Under the pieces are notes generated by a model. The model did not search any database, was not told the origin of the DNA, and was given only the letters and a program-made list of their open reading frames with translations. A DNA stretch of 64,000 nt from Oscillospiraceae bacterium (lineage in GTDB: Bacteria; Bacillota; Clostridia; Oscillospirales; Ruminococcaceae): assembly GCA_015067145.1 (NCBI GenBank), contig SVNA01000007.1:1-64000 (forward strand). Direction: 5' to 3'. Below, one piece after another: positions 27,242 through 37,776 of the stretch. Every line of letters begins with the position of its first letter. Positions within the stretch are counted from its first letter, which is position 1. The position numbers and the translations under genes are program-made.

Positions 27242-29572
27242 TTATTTAGCATTTTTAGCAGCTTTTTTCTTTTCGTAGTCTACCCATGTTGGACCTGCAA
27301 TGCAGATTGTGGAGTAAACACCGGAAATCATACCCAGTGTAAGTGGGAATGCAAATGTTGTGATGCTTGTAAGACCTGCAACAAATGCAACTACACAAAC
27401 TGTACCAAGAGCAATGATTGTGGAAACAGTTGTATTTACAGAACGAACCAGAGACTGGTTGATACTGAGGTTTACAAGCTGGTCGTGTTTCATTGTTGGG
27501 TAAAGTTTTTTGTTTTCTCTCACACGGTCATAGATAACAACTGTGTCGTTTACAGAGTAACCGAGAATTGTGAGCAATGCTGCGATAAAGTTGCCGTTAA
27601 TAGCAAAACGGCAGAGAGCAAACACACCAAAGATGATGATAAGGTCATGGATAAGAGCAACGATAGCTGTGGAACCTGCTGCAAGACCACCGATTCTTCT
27701 GAATCTGATTGTGATGTAGAGAAGGATAAGAGCACAAGCTGCCACAAGACCTACAATACTCTTAGCAAAGAATTCTTTACCGATTGTTGGGTTAACGTTG
27801 TTAACTTCAAGCTGTTCAACGTTGTTTGCTGCATATTTTTCGCCCAGCATTGTATCGATTTCAGCAAGTTTGTCTGTTGTAACTGTCTGTTCGCCAGGGA
27901 GAGAGATTGTAAGTGTATCTTTACCTGTTGCTACGTTGTTACCGCTCTGAACTGTAAGTTCGTTGCCGAGAATTGCTTTAAAGTCTGCTTCAACATCAGA
28001 AACAGAGATTTCGTTTTCGTAGCCGTATGTGAGCAATGCACCGCCCTTGAACTGAATGTCCATGGAAACGCCTGCTACCGCACTGTATACAAAGATTATA
28101 GCGATAAGTGCTGCGGAAGCGATGTAGAACTTTTTGCTGTTTGCAATAAAGTTGAACATCTTTTTAGCTTTGTAGGATTTTTTAGCACCATACAGAGCTG
28201 GATTGCGGAACATTTCCATTTTGGAAATGCTTCTGAGCATAAGTCTGGAAGCAACGATACCAAATACAAAGTTGAGGATAACACCGATGAGAAGTGTGTA
28301 TCCAAAGGAGTAGATAGCACCTGCTGTTGCCGGACCGAATGCGAAGAAGATTGGTGAGAAGATTTTTGCAAACAGACCGTCTGTTGGGCCAAATGCACCC
28401 ATAAGAACTGCTGCAACGATAACAACTGTTACGTTACCGTCGATGATTGGAGCAAGACCTCTTGCAAAACCGTTCGTAAGAGCTTCGTCAAGACCGTTGC
28501 CGTCACGGAGTTCTTCTTTGATTCTTTCAAATGTAATAACGTTTGCGTCAACACCCATACCGATAGCAAGGATAATACCTGCAATACCAGGAAGTGTAAG
28601 TGTGAAGCTGTTGTAATCCGGGAAGAAACCGGAGATGCATGCAAGTGTTGTTGCTACCTGACCGAGAAGTGCAATAACAGCGATAACACCCGGGAGTCTG
28701 TAGAGAGAAATGATATACAGAGCAACAAGGATAAATGCGATGATACCTGCTTTTACCATTGCACTGAGGGATGATGCACCAAGTGTCGGGCTGATTGTAG
28801 AGAAGCTTTCTGCAGAAAGGTCAAATGGCAGAGAACCTGCATTGATTTTGTCTGCAAGAGCTTTTGCACTGTCTGCATCAAAGCTGCCTGTGATGATAGC
28901 GTTGCCGTCTGTGATTGCAGACTGAACTGTTGGTGCAGAGATGCATTCTTCGTCCATCCAGATGGAGATTACACCTTTTTTAGGTGCAAGGTCTGTTGTT
29001 GCTGCTGCAAATTTTGTTGCACCTTCACCTGTGAGTTCAAGATGTACAACATATTCAATCTGACCTGTTGTTGTGTTCTGCTGGCTACCTGCGGAAGCCT
29101 TTTTGATATCGTTGCCTTCCAGGATGATGTTGTCTGTAGTTTCACCTACTGCAAGACCATCGCCGTAGCCTTCTCTGAATGTGAGAACAGCACTTGCACC
29201 GATTTCGTTGATAGCGTGTTCAGGGTTAAAGTCTTTTTCATCTTCTTTCCATGGGAAACGAACGATGATCCTGTCTTTGTTGTAGTCAATATAAACTTCG
29301 TGGTCTGTGATGTTAAGACCAACAAGTCTCATTTTGATGATAGATTCTGCGGCTTCGAGCTCTTCGTCTGTAGCTTCCTGTCCGTCAGCCGGCATAAATG
29401 TTGCATCTACGCCACCTTTAATATCAATACCAAATCTTATATCGCTTGCACCTTTAAACCATACTGTTTCGGTGTCGCCATATACCTGCTTGATTCCGAA
29501 GAAAGAAGTATATGCCATAGCGAAGATAAGAGCGGCAACTATAAAGAATATAGATTTGCCTCTTCTTTTCAT
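27242..29572 (-). CDS. secDF: Protein translocase SecD-SecF fusion
   Basis: DIRFGIDIKGGVDATF (SecD), GMGVDANVITFERIKEELRDG, then SecF half GYSVNDTVVIYDRVRENKKLY. Confidence 0.95.
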   Translation of the reverse strand: MKRRGKSIFFIVAALIFAMAYTSFFGIKQVYGDTETVWFKGASDIRFGIDIKGGVDATFMPADGQEATDEELEAAESIIKMRLVGLNITDHEVYIDYNKDRIIVRFPWKEDEKDFNPEHAINEIGASAVLTFREGYGDGLAVGETTDNIILEGNDIKKASAGSQQNTTTGQIEYVVHLELTGEGATKFAAATTDLAPKKGVISIWMDEECISAPTVQSAITDGNAIITGSFDADSAKALADKINAGSLPFDLSAESFSTISPTLGASSLSAMVKAGIIAFILVALYIISLYRLPGVIAVIALLGQVATTLACISGFFPDYNSFTLTLPGIAGIILAIGMGVDANVITFERIKEELRDGNGLDEALTNGFARGLAPIIDGNVTVVIVAAVLMGAFGPTDGLFAKIFSPIFFAFGPATAGAIYSFGYTLLIGVILNFVFGIVASRLMLRSISKMEMFRNPALYGAKKSYKAKKMFNFIANSKKFYIASAALIAIIFVYSAVAGVSMDIQFKGGALLTYGYENEISVSDVEADFKAILGNELTVQSGNNVATGKDTLTISLPGEQTVTTDKLAEIDTMLGEKYAANNVEQLEVNNVNPTIGKEFFAKSIVGLVAACALILLYITIRFRRIGGLAAGSTAIVALIHDLIIIFGVFALCRFAINGNFIAALLTILGYSVNDTVVIYDRVRENKKLYPTMKHDQLVNLSINQSLVRSVNTTVSTIIALGTVCVVAFVAGLTSITTFAFPLTLGMISGVYSTICIAGPTWVDYEKKKAAKNAK

Positions 29573-29773
29573 AATTTTCCTCCATTTTTAAAACAGTGCC
29601 TTTTATTATATTCTTTTTCACACATTTAGTCAATTATTTATTTATATATATTTAAATTATTTCTTCAATAATATTTTTCATCATATTTACATATTTCATG
29701 ACCATCTGATAATTGATATTTGATATTAAATACAGTATAATAAAAACAACTAAAGCAATAAGGAGGCATATCT

Positions 29774-30280
29774 ATGGACGAAAAGAAAATCAAATGCGGC
29801 GATATCCGCGTTGCTATGGATGAAGAACCTGTTATCTGGATGGACAGAAAACGTATTACCATCTTCGCACTGCCTTGGACCTTTACAAAGTATGAACTCA
29901 CCCCTTCCCGTCTTGTTATCTCCACTGGTTTTATAAATCAAAAAGAAGAAGAAATCCGTCTTTACAGAGTTAAAGATGTTACATATACACAGTCTTTGAT
30001 TGAGCGTATAGGCGGTACAGGTACTCTGAGAATTATTTCCAACGATGCATCTGTACCTGAAATTCACCTTGACCACATAAAAAACGCTCGCAAGGTTAAA
30101 GATGTTATCTCTCAGTCTGTTGAGGTTGCCAGACGTGAAAACGGTGTGCGTACATCCGAACTTATGGGCGGAGCAATGACAGGTGGTCCCTTTGCTGACA
30201 ATGACGGTGCGGAATCCCTTGGCCCTAATATGGTGCCGGATTTTGACGGCGACGGCATTGACGACAGAACCGAGCTTTAA
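29774..30280 (+). CDS. PH domain-containing protein
   Basis: TKYELTPSRLVISTGFINQKEEEIRLYRVKDVTYTQSLIERIGGTGTLRI bacterial PH (bPH) pattern. Confidence 0.75.
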   Translation: MDEKKIKCGDIRVAMDEEPVIWMDRKRITIFALPWTFTKYELTPSRLVISTGFINQKEEEIRLYRVKDVTYTQSLIERIGGTGTLRIISNDASVPEIHLDHIKNARKVKDVISQSVEVARRENGVRTSELMGGAMTGGPFADNDGAESLGPNMVPDFDGDGIDDRTEL

Positions 30281-30395
30281 TTACAATCTGAATAAAAGCA
30301 CAGGCGTCACTGAATTCAGTGATGGCTGTGCTTTTAATATGCTGCTAAATTAAATTTGAAAAATCCCAAAGTATTTTCAGTTATTTAAATTGTCA

Positions 30396-30932
30396 TTATT
30401 CAATAATTTTTAATCCTGTCAGTTTTCTTTCTGTTTTTGCACTGTATTTGAGTGTATATACTTCGATTCCATTAATTATGGCATTTTTGATCTCTGCAAT
30501 TTCTTTTTCTATCTGTTCTTTATTCTCATACCATCCCAAAAAAGTTGTTGGTTCACCCCAAAAAGAAGATGTGCCATCACTGACAGCAAACAAAGCATAT
30601 TTCGGTGACAATTTCCCACCGTACATTTTTCCGGAAGATAAAACTTTATAGCAGGTAACCACTACGTTTTCGTGCATAGATGTTATTACTATTGTTCCTT
30701 TTGTTCTGATATTTTTATGGTTTGATTCCTGGGCGATTCCCGTCGACATTAGACTATCCAGCAAAATATTAAACTTGTTTGAAAGAAACAGTAACTTCTC
30801 CACCTCCGGATAACCAATGCCTTGTTCCCATTTGGAGACCGCCTGTCTGCTTACATCAAGCATCTCTGCCAATTCTTCCTGTGATAAACACTTTTCTTTT
30901 CTTAATTTTTTCAGATTTTCTGCAAATCCCAT
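30396..30932 (-). CDS. XRE-family HTH transcriptional regulator
   Basis: FAENLKKLRKEKCLSQEELAEMLDVSRQAVSKWEQGIGYPEVEKL. Confidence 0.9.
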   Translation of the reverse strand: MGFAENLKKLRKEKCLSQEELAEMLDVSRQAVSKWEQGIGYPEVEKLLFLSNKFNILLDSLMSTGIAQESNHKNIRTKGTIVITSMHENVVVTCYKVLSSGKMYGGKLSPKYALFAVSDGTSSFWGEPTTFLGWYENKEQIEKEIAEIKNAIINGIEVYTLKYSAKTERKLTGLKIIE

Positions 30933-31148
30933 ACAATTTACCTCCTATTCAAACCCAACTGTATGTTATGTACAAATTATAGATTGTCAAAGTATATAAA
31001 TCCACCAACTTATATTTGCACTTGTGCAACCTTAAGTTGCCAAATTATTTTTAGTATCCTTTATCAATGATTGACCGGTGCTTTTTCTTGTTTTATCCTA
31101 TCATACGTGATATAATTTTTTAGATATAATACTCATTATCGAAAGGTT

Positions 31149-32927
31149 GTGTTTAAGATTAACCTTAATATAAAATCAAATGAACGGTTGAAAACAGCCG
31201 CTATAGGTGCTGTGGTTGGTTTTCTGGTTTTCCTGTTAATATACGGTTTTTCTCCGCTGAATCCTTTAAATGAGCAGTTTGTTCTCACCGGTTATCTGGA
31301 AAAGGATGTTGCACAGCATTATGCAGGATGGAAGCTGTTCAGAAACAGTCCGTGGAGTTTTCCTCTTGGTGTTGGCGAACTTATTGAGGCACCTTATGGC
31401 AACAGTGTCTCCTATACAGACAGCATTCCACTTTTTGCCATATTTTTTAAAGCTCTCTCCCCTATATTGCCTCACACTTTCCAGTATTTCGGTATTTTTG
31501 TGGCACTGTGTTTTGTTTTGCAAGGGGCTTTTGGTGCTTTGCTTGTATCCCTTTTTGCCGATTGTCCTTTCTATTGCGGTTTGGGTGCTGCATTATTTTC
31601 CTTTGCACCTATTCTTTTGGAAAGAGCTTTCCGTCACTGTGCACTTACTGCACAGTTTCTGATTATTGCTGCCCTGTACTACTATTTCAAAAACAAAAAA
31701 TCCTGCAGTAAAAGTTACCTTCCTTTCTATATTATTAATGCAGCTGCAATAACAATCCACCCATATTTTATTCCGTTTACATTTGCAATTATGTTTGCTT
31801 TTGCTGTGGAAGATTTTTTCCTTGCAAAAAACCGATGGAAACCTTGGGTGCATATCGTGCTCAGCATAGCTGTTACACTGGCGGTTGGATATATTACAGG
31901 TGCATTTTTCAGTGGTGAAATACTTGCGGCAACCGGATATGGTTATTTCAGCCTTAACCTAAATGCCTTTTTCAACCCTGTCAGCGTTGAATTTACAGGC
32001 GAACACAACTGGTCCAGGCTCCTCGGTGACAGACCTTACTTCGGCGGACAGATTGAAGGTTTTAACTATCTGGGCTTAGGTATAATTGCGGCAGGTGCTG
32101 TAAGCTTTGCGGTTACTTTTTTGAAGGATTTCAAATCAGTAATAACTTTTGTAAAAAACCGCTTTGGCCTTATATTTGTCACCTTTTGCCTTACAGTATT
32201 TGCACTTGGTGATGCTGTGTATTTCGGAGGTCTCAAAATATTTGATATTCCGTATCCTGATGCTCTCAAGCAACTGTTCGGTATGTTCCGTGCAACAGGC
32301 AGATTCGGATATATGCTTCATTATCTGATTATTCTTTTTGCCCTGTACAGTATCTATAAATTTTTCTCTGCTTTTGACAAAAAAATTGCTTTTGCTGTAA
32401 TGACAGTTCTCTTTGCAGTACAGATTTTTGACATAAGCGATGTGCTGATTGAAAAGCACGACTATTTCTACAGTTTTTCTGAAGATAACAGACAGTATGA
32501 AACATTGATTGCACAGCATCCTTTCTGGGCTGATGCAGTACAGAGAGTGGACGGTGTGGTTGAAATATGTGATATCCACCAGCCTCTTTTTGGAAATGGT
32601 ATGATTGATCTTGCCTCTGTCTGCGGTGAATACGGAAAAGGTATCAACTCCAACTTCTGTGCCCGTTTCAACTATGTATTGAGACAAAAACGCGTTGAAA
32701 CACACAATTATCTTTTTGATAAAGGAGAATGCAGAAATTATCTGTTTATAATGGATAATCTGAACCATGCCCAGAATATTCTTGAAAACGGCATAAGTCA
32801 GGCTTTTGTGGTTGACAGCCAGCTGGTTATGCTGCCTGCCCTGTACACTGATGAAGAAATTGCTTCGTTTACTGCTGCCGGCAACTTTGAACAGGTTACA
32901 GATTATGCCGCTTATATGACAAAATAA
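31149..32927 (+). CDS. Polytopic membrane protein, probable GT-C-like/DUF6311 glycosyltransferase
   Basis: Many TMs; YLEKDVAQHYAGWKLFRNSPWSFPLG near the N-terminus; domain assignment from memory. Confidence 0.55.
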   Translation: MFKINLNIKSNERLKTAAIGAVVGFLVFLLIYGFSPLNPLNEQFVLTGYLEKDVAQHYAGWKLFRNSPWSFPLGVGELIEAPYGNSVSYTDSIPLFAIFFKALSPILPHTFQYFGIFVALCFVLQGAFGALLVSLFADCPFYCGLGAALFSFAPILLERAFRHCALTAQFLIIAALYYYFKNKKSCSKSYLPFYIINAAAITIHPYFIPFTFAIMFAFAVEDFFLAKNRWKPWVHIVLSIAVTLAVGYITGAFFSGEILAATGYGYFSLNLNAFFNPVSVEFTGEHNWSRLLGDRPYFGGQIEGFNYLGLGIIAAGAVSFAVTFLKDFKSVITFVKNRFGLIFVTFCLTVFALGDAVYFGGLKIFDIPYPDALKQLFGMFRATGRFGYMLHYLIILFALYSIYKFFSAFDKKIAFAVMTVLFAVQIFDISDVLIEKHDYFYSFSEDNRQYETLIAQHPFWADAVQRVDGVVEICDIHQPLFGNGMIDLASVCGEYGKGINSNFCARFNYVLRQKRVETHNYLFDKGECRNYLFIMDNLNHAQNILENGISQAFVVDSQLVMLPALYTDEEIASFTAAGNFEQVTDYAAYMTK

Positions 32928-32944
32928 TCCCGGTAATAGAACAA

Positions 32945-32982
32945 AAAAAGTGGAAATTCAAGTTTGAATTTCCACTTTTTTT
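32945..32982. terminator. Bidirectional terminator
   Basis: AAAAAAGTGGAAATTCAAG-TTTGAATTTCCACTTTTTTT. Confidence 0.8.
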
Positions 32983-33003
32983 GCTTGTTTTATTATATTT
33001 TAT

Positions 33004-34362
33004 TTATGATTTTTTCAGCTGCACAAAGGCTTTGCCTCGCCATCCGCCTTTAAAATATCTCACCATATTCATAGACATAACTGTAAACCAGCCCATACCC
33101 ATACCTACCCATATGGACATTTCTCCGTAATGAATCATATGAACCAGCACATATGTGATTGGAAGACGGATTAATATCATACAGATGGTTGTAACCATCG
33201 AGAATTTAGCATCGCCTACACCACGCAGGAAATTGCTGAAAGTCTGCATAAACCCAAACAGAATATACAGCTTTGAACACAGTTTTATAGCTTCTATGCC
33301 GATTGCCATAACATGAGCATCTTCTCCCATGCCAAACAGTCTGATAAGACTACCTGCAACCATCGGCAGAACAAACACTATAACTATCCAGAAAACTGTC
33401 TGCAGCTTGAGAACATCAATAACCCCCTGTTTTGCTCTCTTTTCTTCCCCCGCACCAATATTCTGGCCGGCAAACATAGAAAGAGCCATTGCAAGGTTCA
33501 TCTGCGGCATTGTTACAAAGTTTTCTATCTTGTTTACAACGCTGAATGCTGCTGTCATATCAGCACCGAAGAAGTTTACAAAACGCTGTACCACCATAAA
33601 GTTGAGCGACAGCACAGACTGCTGGATTGCAGACGGCACACCGTATCTGATAATACCTCTGAGCAATTCTGTATCAAAAACAACTGTGCTTTTTGTAAGC
33701 TTGAAAATCTCGTATTTTCTGCCTACATATATGTGACAGCATACACAGCTTAAGGCCTGTGCAATAAGGGTTGCTATGGCAACACCTGCAACACCCATGC
33801 TGAAAGCCACCACAAACACAAGGTCGAGAATAATGTTTGTCACAGCAGAAAGTATAAGGAAGTAAAGCGGAGTTTTGCTGTCACCTACTGCACGCAATAC
33901 CGCCGCGTACATATTGTATATGAGTGTAAAGGGATATCCGATAAATGTTATAAACAGATATGTGTAGGAATCTGCATAAATCTCTGCTGGTGTCTGCAGC
34001 ATATGAGTAAGCAGAGGATTTATAACAAGTACACCTGTAACTCCAAGAACTATGGAAAGCAGTAATGAAAAAATTGCACTTGTGGAAAATGCTCTTTTCA
34101 GTCTTTCATAATCCATTGCACCGTAAAGCTGAGATATAACAACAGACATACCTGTTGTAAACCCCATTGCCAGAGCAAGCACAAGAAACTGTATACTGAA
34201 TGTGCCGCCAACTGCCGCAACAGCATTTTTGCCCACAAAGTTGCCAACTATTATGGTATCAACCGTGCTGTAGAGCTGCTGGAAAATATTACCGATAAGC
34301 ATCGGTATGGCAAAAACAAGCACTACTTTGCCCGGATTGCCTGTGAGAAAATTATGTTTCAA
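33004..34362 (-). CDS. MATE family efflux transporter
   Basis: IPMLIGNIFQQLYSTVDTIIVGNFVGKNAVAAVGGTFSI. Confidence 0.95.
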   Translation of the reverse strand: MKHNFLTGNPGKVVLVFAIPMLIGNIFQQLYSTVDTIIVGNFVGKNAVAAVGGTFSIQFLVLALAMGFTTGMSVVISQLYGAMDYERLKRAFSTSAIFSLLLSIVLGVTGVLVINPLLTHMLQTPAEIYADSYTYLFITFIGYPFTLIYNMYAAVLRAVGDSKTPLYFLILSAVTNIILDLVFVVAFSMGVAGVAIATLIAQALSCVCCHIYVGRKYEIFKLTKSTVVFDTELLRGIIRYGVPSAIQQSVLSLNFMVVQRFVNFFGADMTAAFSVVNKIENFVTMPQMNLAMALSMFAGQNIGAGEEKRAKQGVIDVLKLQTVFWIVIVFVLPMVAGSLIRLFGMGEDAHVMAIGIEAIKLCSKLYILFGFMQTFSNFLRGVGDAKFSMVTTICMILIRLPITYVLVHMIHYGEMSIWVGMGMGWFTVMSMNMVRYFKGGWRGKAFVQLKKS

Positions 34363-34394
34363 ATTTTTTCCTCCGAAACTATATAAACATCAGA

Positions 34395-36788
34395 TTATTT
34401 AAGTTCAACCACGGTTACACCGGCTTCTCCTTCGCCGTAAACACCAAAGCGGAAATAGCTTACGTGTTTGTGCTTTTTGAGGAACTGATGGATGCCGCTG
34501 CGAAGAGCACCCGTGCCCTTGCCATGAATGATATACACAGTGTGCTGACGGTTCATAAAGCAGTTGTCAAGGAAGCGGTCAACCTCCATAACAGCCTCGT
34601 CAACCGTGAGACCGATAACGTTGATTTCCATACTTGCACTGCGGGAAGAAGCGGATGTTGTATTGTTCTTTGTGCCCTGACGCACATTACGCACACCACC
34701 CTGATTTTTTGGCTTCTTGGCCGGTGATATATCCTGATACAGATCGGAAATATGCACCTTTGTTTTGATAATGCCAGCTACAACATCAACCATACCGTCC
34801 TTGTTTGAAGGCCCCTGAACAACCGCCTGCTTGTTGAGAGAGCCGATAACAACCTTGTCGCCTTTTTTTACTGTCTCAACCTTTGGCAGTGCGATGCTTT
34901 CTTCCTCTGGTTTATCCACAGCAGAAATAAGTTTTGCTGTGTCTTTGCGGGCAATTTCTCTCGCTTTCTGCAGACGCTGCTGTGCTGAGATATTTTCCTG
35001 TTTCTGCAGCACTTTAAGTTCATCGCTGAGACGGTAAGCCTCGTCCTGAACCTTCTGCGCATCATTTTTGGCTTTTGCTGTGATGGCATCTGCCTGTCTC
35101 TGTGCTTCTTTTATTATTTTTTCGCTCTTCTCCTCTGCCTGACGCATCTTTGTGCCGGCATAGTCCTTGAGCCTTTCAATCTCTTCCTGTCCTGCTTTCA
35201 GCTGTTTTTTCAGATCTTCCAGCTGGGCAAGAACACTGTCCAGACGTTTTTCATCTTCAGAAAGATGCTTTTTAGCATTTTCGATGATATCTTCGCCTAT
35301 GCCAAGACGTTTGGAAATATAGAAGGCATTGGATTTGCCGGGTACGCCCATAATGATTTTATAGGTCGGCATAAGGGTATTTGTGTCAAACTCACAGCTT
35401 GCGTTCTGCACACCCTCGGTTTCAAGGGCATATACTTTCAGTTCACCATAGTGGGTTGTAGCCATAACCTTGCTGCCCTTTGCACGAAGTTTTTCAATAA
35501 TGCTCAGAGCAAGTGCTGCACCTTCCGCAGGGTCTGTACCCGCACCAAGTTCATCCATAAGCACAAGACTTTTTTCGTTTGCCTGTTTAAGTATCTGACC
35601 AATATTCTTCATATGACCTGAGAATGTGGAAAGGCTCTGTTCAATGCTTTGTTCATCACCGATATCAACAAGTATATTTTCAAAAACACATACTGAACTG
35701 CTTTCGTGAGCCGGAATAAGCATACCTGTACAGGCCATAGCACACAGAAGCCCTGCTGTTTTGAGGGAAACTGTTTTACCGCCTGTGTTAGGCCCTGTGA
35801 TAATCATTGTGTCATAGCTGAAACCAAGCTCGATATCTGTAGGCACAACCTTTGTTTTGTCAATCAGAGGATGACGTGCTTTTTTGAGGCTGAACTGAAG
35901 ATTTGGATTAACCTTAGGCATAACACCGTTCATGCCCATAGCCAGCTTTGCCTTTGCCACAATCATATCAATCTGCAGCATCTTTTCATAGCTGTCAAAG
36001 AACAGCCCTGAATTCTGTGCCACCATAGCAGAAAGACGTGTGAGGATTTTGTTGATTTCATCCTGCTCTTCATTGAAAAGCTGCATTATTTTGTTGTTTA
36101 AATCCGCAACTGCAGCCGGTTCGATAAAGTATGTAGAACCGGATGAGGAAACATCGTGAACTGTGCCCGGAATTTCTCCCTTTGCTTCTGCCCTTACAGG
36201 CACAACAAATTTGTTGTTACGGATTGTAACAACAGCTTCCTGCAGATATTTCTGATATGTTGTATTTCTGATAATACTTTCCAGTCTTTCTCTTACAGCA
36301 CTTTCCGCTTTTTTAATCTTTCTTCTGATATCATAAAGTGTGTCAGAAGCATTGTCAGCCACCTGATTATCGGACAGAATGCTGTCAAAAATCGTTCTTT
36401 CCAGCTGTGGATTTTCTGTCAGTGACATAACTGTCCAGTCGATTATATCGCTGTTTCTTTCGTACTGGAGATACCATTTTTTCACACGGCTGAAGTTGCG
36501 GTACATACGGGCAACTGTAAGTAATTGCTCACATGAAAGCATCGCACCTTTTTCACTGTGTACAACTGCACCGTAACAGCCGTTTGCACTGTCAAGGCTT
36601 GGGTTACCGTATTTGAGTATATAACTCATAACAGTATCCGTTGCAAGCAGGCTTTCATAAACCTGCTCATTATCTGTAAACGGAACCAGCTTTACAGCTG
36701 CTTCCTTATTTTCGTCAAACACACAAAAGCCCGCAAGCTGCTGTGTTATAACGTTGTATTCTATTGAATTTAAACTTTTTTCTCTCAC
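34395..36788 (-). CDS. mutS2: Endonuclease MutS2
   Basis: ITGPNTGGKTVSLKTAGLL, LVLMDELGAGTDPAEGAAL, C-terminal Smr domain INVIGLTVDEAVMEVDRFLDN...IIHGKGTGALR. Confidence 0.97.
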   Translation of the reverse strand: MREKSLNSIEYNVITQQLAGFCVFDENKEAAVKLVPFTDNEQVYESLLATDTVMSYILKYGNPSLDSANGCYGAVVHSEKGAMLSCEQLLTVARMYRNFSRVKKWYLQYERNSDIIDWTVMSLTENPQLERTIFDSILSDNQVADNASDTLYDIRRKIKKAESAVRERLESIIRNTTYQKYLQEAVVTIRNNKFVVPVRAEAKGEIPGTVHDVSSSGSTYFIEPAAVADLNNKIMQLFNEEQDEINKILTRLSAMVAQNSGLFFDSYEKMLQIDMIVAKAKLAMGMNGVMPKVNPNLQFSLKKARHPLIDKTKVVPTDIELGFSYDTMIITGPNTGGKTVSLKTAGLLCAMACTGMLIPAHESSSVCVFENILVDIGDEQSIEQSLSTFSGHMKNIGQILKQANEKSLVLMDELGAGTDPAEGAALALSIIEKLRAKGSKVMATTHYGELKVYALETEGVQNASCEFDTNTLMPTYKIIMGVPGKSNAFYISKRLGIGEDIIENAKKHLSEDEKRLDSVLAQLEDLKKQLKAGQEEIERLKDYAGTKMRQAEEKSEKIIKEAQRQADAITAKAKNDAQKVQDEAYRLSDELKVLQKQENISAQQRLQKAREIARKDTAKLISAVDKPEEESIALPKVETVKKGDKVVIGSLNKQAVVQGPSNKDGMVDVVAGIIKTKVHISDLYQDISPAKKPKNQGGVRNVRQGTKNNTTSASSRSASMEINVIGLTVDEAVMEVDRFLDNCFMNRQHTVYIIHGKGTGALRSGIHQFLKKHKHVSYFRFGVYGEGEAGVTVVELK

Positions 36789-36789
36789 T

Positions 36790-37596
36790 TTAACTACCTT
36801 TTACGCTCTCAATTTCCGCCTCAATCAACGGTTTTATAAGCGGTTTTAAAAAATCAAGGGTTTTATAGCTGTCTTTTGTGTGATTTAGTACATATTTTTC
36901 ACATATATGTCCTAATTGTATAAGACTGAATCCTTTCAGCCTGAAGGAAAACATCTGCTCAAGGTCTGCAAGGGCAAGATACCGCAATGCCAGTGTTACA
37001 GGCGGTTCTGATATAGAATATCCCACATCATAATTCTGTTTGCAGTCAGGACAGACAAGATATCCTTCCTCCGTATCGAACCAGAATATATCTTTCTGAT
37101 ATTCGTTGCATCGTTTGCACCCCACAAGATTGGGCCGGAACCCGATATCACTCATCAGCCGCATCTCAAAGGCTGCTTTTGTCATAAGCAGCGACCATTT
37201 CCCTTCGCATAGCATATACAGACAGTTAAGGAACAATCGTAAGATATCGTTTGACACTTCATCAGGTACAACCGCCTCACATACAAGCTCTGACATGTAC
37301 ATTGCAAGAGCGATATTTTCCACCGAATCAGACAGGTTATAAAAAACCTTTTTTACCACAGCTTCGTTAAGCTGGTACATTTTGTCGCCACGGCCTTCAA
37401 AAATAACAAATTCGCTGTATGTAAACACACCAGTAGAGCTATGAAACTTGTTTTTAAGTCTCATAGCTCCTTTGGCATATATTGAAATTACGCCCAGTTC
37501 TTTGGTGAGAACGGTTATTACCTTATCGCTCTCCTTCATTGGAAGCTCTCGCAGCACTACTCCGTTCACTTTTAGTAGTTGATTTGCCATCTGCAA
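36790..37596 (-). CDS. recO: DNA repair protein RecO
   Basis: NGVVLRELPMKESDKVITVLTKELGVISIYAKGA; CxxC pair; gene context era-recO. Confidence 0.93.
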   Translation of the reverse strand: MQMANQLLKVNGVVLRELPMKESDKVITVLTKELGVISIYAKGAMRLKNKFHSSTGVFTYSEFVIFEGRGDKMYQLNEAVVKKVFYNLSDSVENIALAMYMSELVCEAVVPDEVSNDILRLFLNCLYMLCEGKWSLLMTKAAFEMRLMSDIGFRPNLVGCKRCNEYQKDIFWFDTEEGYLVCPDCKQNYDVGYSISEPPVTLALRYLALADLEQMFSFRLKGFSLIQLGHICEKYVLNHTKDSYKTLDFLKPLIKPLIEAEIESVKGS

Positions 37597-37702
37597 CCTC
37601 TTTTATAATCTCCTGTCCCGACTGTGATAAACACTGCCGATAGTGCAGATAATCCTCTACACTGCCTGTTCTGAGAAATCTGTTCCAATAATCTATACGC
37701 AT
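37523..37702 (-). CDS. Small conserved-context protein between era and recO (YqzL-like position)
   Basis: ORF MRIDYWNRFLRTGSVEDYLHYRQCLSQSGQEIIKEVADGKSTTKSERSSAARASNEGER, overlaps the recO start. Confidence 0.5.
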   Translation of the reverse strand: MRIDYWNRFLRTGSVEDYLHYRQCLSQSGQEIIKEVADGKSTTKSERSSAARASNEGER

Positions 37703-37776
37703 TTACAAATCACTCCTTTTCTGAAAGTGATTTTATTATTCCAATGCTGAACAGATGTATTAATGGCAATTACAGG

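Noticed and set aside
27485-28357. 290-aa plus-strand ORF antisense to secDF
   Set aside because: Cys/Val-rich shadow ORF with no plausible RBS or family
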